Below are positions 12,680 to 25,364 of a DNA stretch of 64,000 bases, one piece after another. The translations under genes were made by a program, and so were the position numbers. Origin of the DNA: Symsagittifera roscoffensis. Taxonomy: Eukaryota > Xenacoelomorpha > Acoela > Convolutidae. The notes below the pieces were generated by a model. That model did no database searches. It had not been told where the DNA came from and saw only the letters and a program-made list of their open reading frames with translations. How positions within the stretch are numbered: position 1 is the first letter of the stretch; every line of letters starts with the position of its first letter. The stretch lies in the NCBI RefSeq assembly GCF_963678635.1, contig NC_087062.1, positions 77,811,200 to 77,875,199 of the forward strand, given 5' to 3'.

Positions 12680-13115
12680 ATGTTATTTTTTCAGCTCCAT
12701 TTTTCTCAAAAAATTAGACATTCTTTTTTTCTATTCAAAATCTTGCAATTTAATTATTTAATTGTGTCGCCAGTCAATTTATGCTGTTTTTTCAGCTGTT
12801 TTTTTTTCGGTTATTTGATCTGTTTTTTTCTTATGATGTTTTTTCAGCTTCATTCAAAAAAAGTTGGAAGTCCTTTTTTTCTATTCAATATTTTGCAATG
12901 TAATGATTTTATTGTGTCGCTAGTCAACTTATGCTGTTAAACCAATTGTTAACATTGTCCTAGACATTTCTGTAGATAGAGTTTTTGGACTTTTTAAACC
13001 TATTTTTCAGCCTATTTTTTTGTTGAAAAAAAGACTTTCTTGTTTTTTAACAATATTTTGTAATGTAATGTTTTTATTGTACCGCAAGTGTTGCGAAGCT
13101 CCGCTTCGCCCTTGT
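12680..13115 (+). repeat. Imperfect tandem repeat, three units of about 155 bp, ending in a hairpin
   Basis: Seen: each unit has CAGC followed by T/A-rich DNA, a TTCTATTCAA(A/T)AT-like segment, TTGCAAT, TTAATTATT or TGATTTTATT, then GTGTCGC.AGTCAA. Units lie near 12690, 12845 and 13010. The third ends in GCGAAGC-TCC-GCTTCGC (13092-13108), a perfect 7-bp stem followed by CCTTGTTA. A decayed version of that end, CGAAGCTCCACTTTGCC, is at 18699-18715. The 171-codon frame at 12425-12940 is a by-product of this T-rich repeat. Confidence 0.5.
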
Positions 13116-14963
13116 TATCAGGTTTTTTCATCAATGCAGCTACTAATGATAGACCCGAGAACCTGTGAATTTCTTAATTAATAATCTATAAAAGCAGGGG
13201 CATATCTATAATTGAAAAAAATTCAGTGAACACATACTAACTTTCAAAATAACTTGATAATAAAAGAATTGCAGATAATTTTTTTAAACCAGTGGCTACT
13301 CAAAGTAAAAACACAACAATTGGGCATATTTTTTTCCACAATTTCAGCAGACTTGCAATTTTGCAGTAAATTTGTTATGAGTTTTGAATTGCGTTTGAAA
13401 TTGAGTTTTTGTATTTAAAATTTTTCCTGGGTAAAGGCTACTGAAGTTGTATAAAGAGGAAGCCCGGCCAGCGTGTTTTTCGTTACCAGCGGTGCGAGTA
13501 TCGCGATTTCATGTTCACACTTTTCAGACTGAAACTTGGGTCTGTATCCGGAAGTGGCGCGACTTTCAAAGTCTGGACCTAAGTCTGGAACCTCGATCAG
13601 GGGATTAAGTTAATATAGATTGAAGTTTTGAGCAAATTGGCCAAAAAGCTATGTTTTGCGCGAATCGACCCAAAATAGCTGTTTTTGACAATCAATATAT
13701 GTTTTTCTGTGTTCAACCTAGCTCTGCAATTAATTGACCGACACGACTCATGAAAGTCATTTTTCGAAAAGCTCTTATTTTGTTAAAGATAATCTCTCTA
13801 CTAGGTTTGAAATAAATAATGCTCCGACAGTGATTGACTCAAAAAATAATGTTTCGACGCACTCGCTCGGATAAAAAACTGTTTGACTGTGCTCGGTTGA
13901 AGCGAACTTTGTTTCGACCAAAAAAACATCTGTCTGTTTCTGTAATCGAAATTCATAGATTTTTGTTTCGACCGACAATAATGTTCGGTTTTGACCCAGA
14001 ATATTTTTTTTTACAATTTACGCTACTCAAGAAAAATATTAGCCTAACTGTTTTTGTTGAATGAAATAAGAGACTTATTAATGTCTCAAAAATCAGAAAT
14101 TGAAATTGTTTTTGCATCGAGAGATAGTTAGGAACTTCAAATTCCTTGACAAGCTTTTTGTTTGTTTTTTGACAAAAAAATGCTTTTCGGTATTTTGTTA
14201 AAGATCATCTCTCTACTATGTTTCAATTTCAATGAGTGTTCGATCATGTTTTGACCAGAGTTTTTAACTATATTTTGATTGGTGTGTTAAACTACATGTT
14301 TTGACTTTGCGCTCGACTATATTTTGGAGTTATGGTCGATTATATTTTAAATTGTTGTTCCCGACGGAAGGGCTGCCTTCGACCACGAAATTTGGGTTGG
14401 ATACTGTCCTTGTGTTTGGCCGATACGATCAAAACTTACATCGAACACCTGTTGACTACTAATCTTAACCTTGTAAGTCTGCTGACTCGAAGGCAGACTG
14501 TTCTTCAAATTTGTTGCTTTCACCTCATTTTCCAAGATAGTTGAAATAATTTAGAGAAAACTCAAACTCACCTTCAGTTTGTCAAGTAGATGTTATTATT
14601 TGCGGCAAACAGTTAAATTGTTTGATTCAGTGTTAAGATTAAAATTTATAATGGCATATTTGAGTAGTTTGTTCACAGAGAAATGACTGACAAACATAAA
14701 GCAACGATAATGCGATGGTTTTTCAGTGCTAAAAAGTTTTCATAAATTTTATAAATGACGCAAACTTTGTTAAATATACTGCTCAATGAGGTTCGCGTGT
14801 GCGTGTGTAATTTTAGAAATTAAGCTAAAATAGAGCAACTAGTTACTCTGCGAGTAGTAAAATGAATTTTGAATTTTGGATACTAAAAAAGAACCTCTCG
14901 AGCTTCATTTTTTTAGTTCAAATTGTCTACTCTTATTGCTTATAACTTGCATGTGCTTACATT
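13116..14963. other. Intergenic DNA with scattered GTTTCGAC/GTTTTGAC phrases
   Basis: Between about 13640 and 14330 the phrases TTTTGACC, GTTTCGAC and ATATTTTG recur irregularly, as in a decayed tandem array. The open frames here are low-complexity products of it. The remainder shows nothing. Confidence 0.35.
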
Positions 14964-15400
14964 CAGGCAGATCTAGGCGGATCTAGGATTTTCTCGAAGA
15001 GGGGGGGGGCGGATTTTTGGAAAATTTTTTAACAATGACTTTTTTGATCTCCAGTCTGTTTTGTCTGAATTTTCTGCGCCGCAGTCAAAAAACAGGTCAA
15101 AAGGCGTTTTTAGGCACTTGCGTTTTTCCGGCGCGCTCTCCCCCCTCAAATTTCCGGCGCGCTCTTCCCCCAAAATTTGCGTTTTTTCGGCGCGCTCTTT
15201 CCCCTCAAAGTTATTAAACATTTGCGCTGAAGGCGCCTTTAGAAAACTTTTAGGGTCCGTTAGCCAAAATGGATATTCAAAATAGTACAAAGGGTGGACT
15301 CTTTGGTTCGAGAGAGGGGCGACTCCCCAAAATAAAAAGGCGTCCGCCCCCACCCTCCCTCCTAAATCCGCCCCCACCCTCCCTCCTAAATCCGCCCCTG
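14964..15400. mobile_element. hAT-like MITE, 437 bp, with recognisable ends
   Basis: Seen: the left end is CAGGCAGATCTAGG, doubled as GGCGGATCTAGG, then a G run. The right end read inward is CAGGGGCGGATTTAGG, also doubled, with intervening C/T-rich runs. The flanks CTTACATT (14956-14963) and CTCGCATT (15401-15408) form an 8-bp direct repeat with two transitions. Inside are three copies of a CGGCGCGCTCT..CCCC unit. Known: an 8-bp duplication and CAGGG-like termini point to hAT. The open frames across it are by-products. Confidence 0.65.
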
Positions 15401-15408
15401 CTCGCATT

Positions 15409-17175
15409 GCTTTTGTTTTCTTGAGACCGAGTTTTTTGGAATGCATGTTCTAGTTCATAACTTAAAAATCAATATGCAATTTTGCAATTAGGCATTTAAT
15501 CATAAACATCCTATCATAACAGGAATTGATTTCTATGGATATGAAAGGATAATCCGTTAGTGTATCTAATACACGTTCTGAGAAAAAACATCTAAGCTTC
15601 AAAAGAATGTTTGGAAGAAGAATTTTTTCTAAATTATCGGCTGTTCGTTTTTTTAATTGTTGCTCTACACCGAGCATATTAGTAAATAATTAAATTTGTT
15701 GTTTTTTTTTAATCGGCATACCTTCAATGGTGAATGCAGTCTACTTTCGTTACGTAATGGAACATTAGGAATAACTTGTTTGCACGATTTTAACTGAGAC
15801 AATAACAGAAAAAACGACGGTAATTGGTAATTCAAGTCAATGCTATCTTTTCAGCAAGCGCAAAGGCTTATTAAATTCTATGCTAAATTTTTTCTTTGCA
15901 TACTGATCTGAAAAAAAATATATATTTTCATCTACGCGCCATTGAGGGAAACGCAAGCAGTAAATGTTGTTCATCGATGCAGCTCGTAGTCGTTGGACTG
16001 TTTAAAGAGCAGAAGGCAGTTGGATTGGAAATAGGACATGTTAAGAGAAAAGATAATAAAATGTCTATTTCTACCCATTTTGACCAGGAAGAATTTTATA
16101 TATTTTCTTACTAATAAAGATTTCAACTTATTTTTTTCCTGAAATCATAAAAAGGTATTAGAATCATTCTGTACTGCCAGTCTTGAAAATTTTATCTGCA
16201 TTGAAACAAAGATAATTTTTGATTTTTGACTTCAGGTTGAGATAAATTTAAAAAAGGCTAATTAAGAATAATCACACGAAAGTAAATTCATCAAGATGTT
16301 TTAAAACCACGTTTTTAAAAAAGAGTAGGTTTTTTTTTGCGTTTAGCACAGAACGTTATGACTACCATAATTCATGCTTAAGTGTCCATAAAAACATGAA
16401 AAAAATCATCATTTACTACAGTTTTTTTTTTGAAATATCCAGTATTTTGACAAAGAGATGATTGTGTAGCGTAGAAAGAGCAAAAAATGAGAAATATTCC
16501 TGGTTTGAGTTATAAGAGACAGCTGTAGAAGTATGTGTGTTAGTCAACTGTCCGTCCTAAATATTCGCGATATTTTTTTCTCGACAATAAGACAATTTTT
16601 GAGATTTTTTTTTAATCCAAATAACTGGCAAAATTTAATATGTTACCACACTCAATTACGTACAAATTCAACAAGAACAAAAAAATTCTACGCCATAGTT
16701 CTTACCCGTCACTTCATGACGTGGTCAGATCAAAAACAATTGGAATGGATCATCTAATTAGTAAAAAAAAATGTAAGAGATCAAATTATTTTCGAAGACG
16801 ATAACAAAGACGCTCTGTCAGGTTACGTTTAGTTTCATATTTGCCGCCACTTGAATAACTTTGACTGCAACAGTAGTACCAATGAAAGTTCCAGGCGCAA
16901 AGAAACGGTCTCGCAATAGAGAGAACTTTGCTCACCAGAATAATGCAGTCTGGCATGTGGGCAAATAATAGAAATGACTGCCTTAAGATTGCCAAATTTT
17001 GCAGGCGTTTTCATTTTAGCTTACAACAAAAATACCAAACAAAAAATTGATACATGCAAAGTTTTTGTTATTTGAAATATTTCCTACCGTGGTAACTTTT
17101 AAATTTCAAAATTGTTAAGGGTTTCAATGTAAGTTCAAGGCATGACTCAAATAAAATTTTTCTCTTGAGCAAACC
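15409..17175. other. Intergenic DNA, nothing secure
   Basis: A 72-codon open frame at 15896-16114 (plus) has mixed composition but no motif I know. On the minus strand near 16840-16930 one frame reads a short kinase-like glycine-loop phrase (GTTVAVKVI), too short to call. Otherwise AT-rich with nothing recognised. Confidence 0.3.
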
Positions 17176-17395
17176 GTGACTCATGTTGCGATTTTGTGTG
17201 ACTCATGTTGCGCGACTCATGTTGCGATTTTGCGTGACCCATGTTGCGACTTTCCGCGTGCTATGTTGTGACGTTGCATTACACATGTTCCGACTGTAAG
17301 CAACCTATTTTTTGCTTTGCGATTTTGCGCGGCCCATTTTCAGCTAATGCTACGGCTTTGCGCGACGCTTGTTGCGACTTTGCGTGACCCAAACC
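17176..17395 (+). repeat. Short degenerate tandem array, GTGACTCATGTTGCGATTTT
   Basis: Seen: about eight diverging units of 17-25 bp built on GTGACTCATGTTGCGATTTTGC, clearest at 17176-17260 and fading to the right. No coding meaning. Confidence 0.6.
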
Positions 17396-19361
17396 GCAGA
17401 CGAGGAAATGGAATTTGGGTCGCGGAAGGTCCATTTCCGCAACTATTTTGGTCGCAGAATAAGTTGCGCACTCGGTCTGGAGGATTTAGTGAGCCTGATT
17501 GTTTCTTTTTTTTTCATTGGTCCCCCTTGGTGTTATTTTTTCGACATTCATTTTCGGCCGACTGACACTGAAAATTTCTTTTGGCGCCACAACAAATCTG
17601 TTTTGAGTGGACGCCAACGTCAAATATTTTATTGAGATTTCTTGTATTTGACTATGCTGCTGAAAGATTTGTCAAATTCGTGTCGTTACGGAATTTTGGA
17701 GAACTTGAGAAAATTTTTTGGTTGACCTAAAAAAAGGCTGCCGCCAAAAACTTTTGAATTTGCGCCTGCTGCCCTTTCTAGAAAACCTTAGCACCACCCT
17801 TGTTAAGCATCTTCTTTTTAAAACCTCATAATTTCCATCTGAAAATACCAAATATAATTTTTTGGTCTGAAAAAAAAACACTATGTTTTGTTACCGTTGG
17901 TCTGAGCTTGAAATCACTAATACAAAAATGCAATCTATTGCAATCAACTATGTTCTCCATAAAATGATTATGCTTTTGAAACGTTTAAAATTTGTTTTGG
18001 GCGATTTTCATTGTTTCTAATGGTTTTTTATAAACGAAACAAACAATTTGAAACTAAACAGCTTATAAAGCTAAGTCATTACATATTCTTTGAATATAAC
18101 TTCTTTTTGGTAAAATTGAAATATATTAACGTTTTTGCTTCAAAATTACCCAAAAAACTGTTTTTGAATAAAATTTTAAATCTTTCCGTTGAATTCCTCG
18201 CTGAAATGTTTTGTTTTTCAAACGCCTTTTAGGTAGTGATACTAAATTTGCGTAGCATGTGTGTTACAACCGGGCGTTAGTTTTTTTTCCGTAAAATTTT
18301 TTCTACTTAGGACTTATTTATATTCTTTTCCTGAACGCTTTTGTTGGCATTAAATGTACCAACCACAGCAGACTAACGTTTTGTGTGTTAGCTCTTTAAG
18401 CTTTTTCAGTATCTGTCCAATTTTTTTGAGATGGTTTTTTTTGTTCCAACCCAATTTGTTAAAATATCATTTTTTTGTCTTTGTTCCTTTTCTTTTTTTT
18501 CGTGTTTAAAATCTTCCTAAATAGGTACTTAACATTTTATTACCACGTGGTAGCGTTTTTTTCCGATGCTAATTTACAATTCTAGTGTCATGGATTTTTT
18601 TCCAAAATTAATTTTTTTCAAGTTAATAGCTCTAGTTTTTTAAGTTTTTCAAACTTATCTTAATTTTTTTCATCTCAGCGGCTCTCTTGTTTTGTATCGA
18701 AGCTCCACTTTGCCTCTGCTTTAAAGTTTTTTTCCAGCCGCAACAACCGGCTGGAAAAAAAACAGCCGTAATTTTTGAACTCCCATAAAATGTTAAATAT
18801 CCATACAATCAAACAGAGAATCCAAAATCAATCTGGTTTTTGGTTATAAATATACGCAATTTTGTCTGTGTTCTCTAGCTAAAACTTCATCATAAAAAAA
18901 AACTTCTACACTATTATTGCCAAAATTTTATACAACTGTGCAAATTGTGGTTTGCTAGTTCAAGATTTGTTGGAAAAAATACTTTGTGAAATAAGCAGTT
19001 TGTTAAATGGGTACAAATGAAAAATATACATTTTTGAAAAGCTATTGAATATTAAGTCCATCTATTCAACATCCAATCAACTCTTTTGCACAATATAACC
19101 AAGTTGCTTAATCGCATGCTCTGTTCTGATCGGCACTTAACTTTAGAAATTTTGTACACTTGTCCTTCAAATTTTTAGCGGCTTCCTACGCAGATTGCTA
19201 CGGATGGTCCACGACTGCCATAATTTTCAAAATAAATAAACTCAGATTGGATGATTTGCGGTAAATGAGACTGGATAAAAAAAGCTGAGACATCTGTTAG
19301 ATCAATTCTTACTTGATTTTTTAATTCGAGATGTCTTTTTAGATGCAAATAACGACTGACA
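17396..19361. other. Intergenic DNA with a decayed hairpin repeat end
   Basis: Mostly AT-rich and unrecognised. At about 18640-18725 there is a decayed copy of the hairpin-ended repeat seen at 13033-13115. A local inverted repeat (CAGCCG..CGGCTG) lies at 18736-18770. GGCGCC and TTTTGGTTGACC phrases around 17580-17780 may be further hAT-MITE debris. Confidence 0.3.
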
Positions 19362-19365
19362 GGAT

Positions 19366-19775
19366 TGAGTTATTCCCGATGTGGTTAACTCATAGAGTAA
19401 TTTCGGATAGGGTACACCGTCTGCTCGTCACGCTATCTTATTTTCGGCCAGATAGATTCGTGCAACTTCTTAGTCTAATACCAATCCTAATCTTACTCTT
19501 ATACTTTCTAGTCTCAGGGTGTTTAACTAATCTCTGCTAGGCTCAATAGATCTAGAGTATACTGGTTTATTGCGGCTGCTGAAGTTCTCTTGGAAAGACA
19601 ACTAATTTCTAAGTTAAACTCAAATCTATCTGGTGCTGAAATTACAAGTAATTTCAGCACTTACAAATAAGTGGGTTGTTAGTTAGATGGATCATGATTG
19701 GTTAATATTAAATACTTTACAGTGGTAAAATATCTAATTTATCCAATCATAAAATATAGTTTAGATCAGGTTCCA
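19366..19775 (-). repeat. Outer element 3' LTR
   Basis: Same 410-bp sequence as 60881-61290 apart from five substitutions. On the element's strand it begins TGGAACCTGATC and ends GGAATAACTCA. It contains a perfect 13-bp-arm palindrome (19633-19660) and an AATAAA signal about 60 bp further along the element strand. No strong polypurine tract precedes it; the best candidate is GGATGGG at 19776-19782. Confidence 0.9.
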
Positions 19776-21379
19776 CCCATCCGGGTTTTACAGAGTTTTT
19801 TAGAATTATCTTTCTGCGATTCAAAGGATGGATGATGAACGTTGGTATTTGGCAAACATCGTATTCTTGTCCGGTTTCTCTTGTTAGAGAAGTTCCAGGA
19901 CGCTGGAGTTAGGGACATCAATCGTTGTGTCTTCTTGTGACAACGACTCTGTTTCCCAACGAAATCAATCTGATTTCAAAATGGTTTGCTATGACGAGTT
20001 TTTCTGTATTATGTAGAGAACTTGTTTTGTGTCAACCTCGTCTGGGAATGGCGTGGAGATTGTGCGTGGAGGGGATGCCTTGTAACTCGGATCTGTACGT
20101 ATACTTGAACATCGAGGTGGTCATTGGTCTAATTCAATGAAGTCGTTTTCTGCGAAGTCAAGTCGTACTCTAAATCCTTTGAGTTGTGATTGTGGACGGC
20201 ATATTGGTTGCGGTTGGCCATTCTTGTTCAAGTGTAGTGGGGTCATTTTGTCTTTGGATGTTCGTTTTTGTTGTTATGTGCTGATCTATATACTGCAAGG
20301 TATGATTTACATTTTATAAAATTTTTATTAGTTCAGTTTTTGAATTATGATTTTAGTTAGTTGTTTTCACAAAAGCATTTTGTTTTAGTTCGGTTATTTT
20401 GAAGAGTTACTCACCCTTGAGTACCTTTTATTAAAAATAGAAGTGTGGTCACAAAGCATGGATGTAGCGCGGTGGGTTAGGCCGGCTATAGAGCATGCTC
20501 AGGGCGTCCTCTCTGGTGGGTTAGGCCAGGAGTGGGAGTATGATTTCGTGCGGTTTCTTTGAGAGGTCCTGTTATGTGATAACTTTTAATGTTGGGTTTA
20601 TATTGGTCTTTCTTATGTTCCTTTTGTTGTGTCCTTTTTTCAAAAATCAAATTGTTTTTGTTATGGGTTTGTCTTTTGACTTTTTTGTGTTTTTTTATTT
20701 CTTTCTTAGACTTTATAATAGTCTTCAAAAGAATAAATTATCCAGTTTTGAACTGGGTTAATCCGGTTTGGGTTCCGTTGGTTTTCTTTTCTTAGTCATG
20801 CTGTTATTTTATGAACTGTGGTGTTTAGTAAGCTGCGTTGGTTAGTTTGGTTTAGTATATAATTCCTTTCCAACCGGGTTAAAGGAAAGTTTGAAACCTG
20901 TTATCGTGTGTTAGAGTTGTTGAATGTGAAAACTTGAAACTGAAATTCATTATTTAAACAATTCTTCGTGGGCGAGCTGTGCGAGTTTGGATAGAATTCC
21001 TGTGCGAGTGAATGAAAATATCAAAAGGTTAGTACTGCATTTTCATTTTATCAATTTACTACATAGAATTTTAATTTTACTGCTAGTTTTGGGGGAAAGT
21101 TAAGTTATAAATTTTCATCATTATGAAATTTACTGCTCTTGGGGAAACAATTTATAAATTAATTTACTACATTGGTATGAATTTTATTATATTATCTAGT
21201 GCAAAATATTAATAAAGTTTAGACGAATTTTAACAAGTTTTTTTTTTTTATTTTTCTTTTCTGTTTTTTGCAGATGATCGTGGGCCGAAGACTAAAAATC
21301 TAAATGAAACATGAGTAAAGAAAGGTTAGTATTAATTTAAATTTATTAGTGAAGAATATTTATAAATTATACTTACCTG
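19776..21379 (-). other. Outer element 3' region between last ORF and 3' LTR
   Basis: About 1.6 kb, A/C-rich on the element strand. One lysine-rich open frame of 80 codons (20728-20486, minus) has no known motif. The phrase GTGGGTTAGGCC occurs twice (near 20471 and 20517). Probably 3' UTR with possible cis signals; I recognise no gene. Confidence 0.4.
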
Positions 21380-23187
21380 TTAGTCGTCGGGGAAAAAACC
21401 GTGGGGGAAGATGTCGTGTATTATGTCTGAATTTGTTAGTAATTTTGCTAGTATGCGAATGATGTTTTTAGTTTGAAGCAGTGGCCAAAGCAATTGAAGT
21501 GCTTTAATAGTTTTTAGTTCTTCGGTGCCAACTGCAAACTCATAAGGTGTGTTTCGAATGAGATTATATATTTGGTGATTGTATTTAGTATTATGGATGA
21601 ATTCTAATATAGGGATTTCTATAGGTTGGATAAACTCATGTGGGATAAGGAAAGGTCTGGATTCTTCAGCATTAAAGGTCTTCGTGATGGGACAAAATAT
21701 ATACATTTGTGTTATTGGGTCATAATTGCGGAGGATGCCGTGGAGGTTAGTATCTTTGATGCAATATGTGAAATTTAGAAAAAATGGCGAAGTGTACTTC
21801 GAGTTAAGAAACTGAAAACGGTGGTGTGGTTGTCTTGATTGAGTGTGTAGATCAAAATGGTTTTGTATGAAGCGATAGTATGTATATGTGTGGGTTTGTT
21901 TAGTGCTTAACATAATGTCGTGTGAGCAGTGCAAATCGCGTTCATGTGGTGCAAGGAAGTGGAAGGTTGGTGAAAATAATTGAAATTTTTCTTTAAAACT
22001 TTCGTAAGCTTGCATATCAGTTAGTGCTTCAGAAATGATGTGATCATATTTTCGATCAAAAATATTGAGTGTGAATACATATGGTGTTTTGATGAAGAAT
22101 TTTTCTGTTAGTTGTGGGTTAGCGAAGCGGTCGTCATCTAAAAATTGATCTTGGTTAGTTCGGATGATATTATGATCGTGATGTTCTATTGTACATTCGT
22201 TAGCTCGGGGTGCAGTGAATGTTTTTAGTGATTTTTTATATCCTATATGAGTAAATTGTCTATGTGTTAGTGATGTGGTGAGTCGATATAGCATATTTTT
22301 ATTCCTTTCTACATTGTTATGAAAATTAGATAACGGTAGGCAAAGGGGATTAGTAAAATGATAATATGTTGTCCAATGAAGTGTAGGCATTAAAACATGT
22401 TCATCTACAAAACTACGTGTGTCGTTAGTGTCGTGAGGTGTGTTTAAAGTATATTGTGGAAATGAAGGTAGGGTGATTGCTAGGAAATCTTTCGTGTTGG
22501 TGTGGTGTGGATGATTAATATATTCACAGGCTGTTCCTGGTTTGGTCGGGAATGGATAGTTTGGGAATTTTCTTTTAAAAGTGTGATAAGCTCGGTTAGT
22601 GCTATTTGATGATTCGGTGGATGTGGATGATTGTGCTAATGAGGCAGTATAAGCTGAAGAGGGTGTAGGAGTAGGTGGGTTTGAGGATTCTATTGTGGAG
22701 GAAATCTGATTTATAGTAAGGGTGTTAGGGTATAATAGTCGTTGTTGTAGGGTGATAAAATTATCGAGTTCATGGGAGATTTGGGGAATATCTGGAGAAT
22801 TGGATGATCGGTCTGAATGAAATGAAGAGTAGGTTGGGGTTACTTGTGAAGCATAAGAGGGGGTAGAAACGGACGGGAGTGGGTTGTTTGATGGGATTGG
22901 TTGAAAAGGGGGTTTTGAAAAAACTGAGGAGTTGGTTTGAAAATTATTGGATGGAGATGGTTCGGAGTCTGCAATTCGTCAGGGGTTTCTATATTAGGGT
23001 TATTAAGTTGTGAAATGGAGTATAAAACTGAAATATCTGAATTAGTGTCTGAATTCATGCTTGATGTTATATTACTAGTTGGAAAACCGGGTGGCGGGAA
23101 AGCAAAAAGTGGAATTATTGTAATTGGAGTGTTGAGATTGGTTGGATGGGAATTTGAGCGGTGTAGGGATCCAAGTTGTCGGCTCAT
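21380..23187 (-). pseudogene. Outer element accessory ORF after env, about 600 codons, one frameshift
   Basis: Seen: it starts at 23187 with an ATG that overlaps the env stop as ATGA. The first 115 codons (to 22840) are rich in Ser, Pro, Asn and Thr. A single frameshift near the C5/T run at about 22855-22865 moves reading to the frame that stays open to 21380, where the last 336 codons form a more ordered, His/Phe/Tyr-rich domain. I do not recognise any family. Neighbours: directly downstream of env, so it occupies the place of the 3' accessory genes of complex retroviruses. That is position only; no function is implied. Confidence 0.5.
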
Positions 23188-25267
23188 CGCGGGCTAAAAA
23201 AATTATTATTTTGAGACTGAAAAGCGGTGGTATGGGGTTGTTCGATAATTTGTTCATATGTATCATCATTTTGTGAATGATGTGTCATTATATGTTGTAT
23301 GGGACTTTGCGATGTATTTGGTCTAAAATTTGGATTGTGTGTTATTGCTAGGTTTCGGAAATTTCGTAGGACTAAGGATAATGGATGGTTATGTGGTAGG
23401 GGTGGCAACTGTGGTGCTGTAGGCGTTACTTCTATATTATTATGTTCTTCGTCGTACGTGTTTGGTCTTGTCGCTATTTTTGTGTTATATTCTTTTATTT
23501 GTGCGTCTAGGAGAATTTTGTTTATTGATGATGAAAAAATTCCAAAAAATCTTGCAAATAGTATGCGTGCTACACTTGCTTGTCTATTTACTTGTGTGTG
23601 TTTAGCACATGTGTTATAGATTCCTTTTAAAAGTGAAAAAAGAAATCCTATAAAGTTGAACATTGCGTATAAGATAGTTAATTTTTCTAAGATGTAATAG
23701 AACCATCCTAGAAAATCGAGAATTTCATTTTTTAGTGTAACAAAGCTAAAAATATTTATAGGTGAAATATCTTGTGGTCTGTATTTTTCACCGTTTAGAT
23801 ATATATAGTCTTTAATGTCTTTAAAATATCCGCTATAATCTTGTGTATAGATGTCTGCAAATCCTGCGGTTTTGGCAAGTTTGCGTATGTTTTGGTCAAT
23901 TGATTGTCTTTGTATAGTGTCCATTTGTGTTAATAATTCCTGGAATTGTTGTGTTCTAATTTGATGTTGGATATCGGATTTTGAATATATTCCAATTGAT
24001 TGTAAATCGATATTTGGGTTTCGAGCAATAGCTCTAATGCTTTCGGGTGAAAATTTTTTGAGTGATTGCATTAATGTGGGGTATGGGGTAAGAAGATAAT
24101 ATTTATCTTCATCTGGGTTCAATTGTACTACATTGTGGCTATTTTCTGATCCACATGGGACTGTGGTATCCCAAAAATATGTTCGTCTGGAAAGTGTGTC
24201 AACAAAATGTACTTTATTTTTTATAAAAGATAGGGATTCTTTTATAGCATCTTTTATCTTCAAAAACATATAGTGGTGATACTTTTTTGGTACAAGTATA
24301 AAACCAAAAAATGTTTCCTTCATAGTCTAGAAAATTTGATCTGTTTCCTGATAATAAATATCCTGCGTAGGGTATTTTTAATACTGCTAGTGAAGTGACT
24401 GTAGGATTTGTATCCTTTCTAATTCGCATAGTTGATGAAGTGTTTCTAATTCGGAGAGTGACATTTCTTGAAAAATTCGACTAATCGTGTAGTCTAACTT
24501 CATATCTAAGCTGATATCATGGTGGATATTACCAAAATAAGAATTATTCATTAGTGATAGTTCTTGTAAACGTGTGCTTCTAGTGTCATGTGGCTTGAGG
24601 TGTCCACCAGGTTGACCATTACTTTTTTGAAAGTTTACTGGTATATATGATGTTCCTTCGTGTAGAGGATGACCTGTGGCATAAGGGTCAATTTTAATTT
24701 TTCCAGTGGTCATGTCGAAACCTTTTTCGTATTCAACTAAAATTTCAGAATATTGTGTTTTGTGAAGTGGATTTCTGTATTTGCATGCGATTTCTGTTTC
24801 TTGATATATTTGAAAACGTGTTAATTTATTTTCTATATTATGGATGTTTCGAAAATCAGTACTTTGTTTTCGTGATGGATTTACTTGTTCATATGGAATT
24901 GATTGTATAAAATATTTTTCATGAAATTTTATCATTCGAGCGTGTATTTTTGCTACTTGAAATGTTGTACATGTATCTTCGGGAAACCAAACAATTGTTG
25001 CTTGTGTTCGTGTTGTAGGGTCACAATAACCTTTATCATTCTTACAAGTCAGTCTAATTCCTTGATAGATCATTGTGTTATCAGATAGATCTCGTGTGAG
25101 CTGTATTTTTTCGAGTTGTATTTTCCAATCGAAAAACATTATTTCTTGATATCCTCTATTTTTTGTGTCTGCTTTGCAGTTTGATGGGTTATTTATACCA
25201 ATGTGTGGTATCCAGTGTTTATCGTGTATGTCATAAGTTAATCTTCCGTGTGCGCCGTTGTATGGGT
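23184..25267 (-). pseudogene. Outer element env-like glycoprotein, 3' portion
   Basis: Seen: after the inner insertion the frame resumes at 25267 and runs to 24387, then shifts twice (near 24410 and 24310) and continues to a stop at 23184. The ectodomain has regularly spaced cysteines and N-x-S/T sites. A hydrophobic segment (about 23605-23690) lies about 215 residues into the last frame and would be the membrane anchor. A proline/asparagine-rich tail of about 130 residues follows. Known: env genes follow pol in errantivirus-like Gypsy elements and resemble type I membrane glycoproteins. Inferred: an env; sequence family not identified. It is broken by the 23-kb insertion and by frameshifts. 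Confidence 0.6.
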
Positions 25268-25364
25268 TGTGCCAGTCGGTCATATTTGGAAGTTTGACCT
25301 TGAGAAGAGCAGAAAATACTTGATTTTGGAGAGAAATTTTATTTTTCAAAAATTCGAATGGAAC

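Noticed and set aside
12425-12940. A 171-codon plus-strand frame rich in Phe and Leu
   Set aside because: It lies over a T-rich degenerate tandem repeat and has no ordered domain; hydrophobicity follows from base composition.
16786-16995. Possible kinase exon on the minus strand (phrase GTTVAVKVI in one frame)
   Set aside because: About 30 residues only, in an interrupted frame, with no further kinase motifs nearby.
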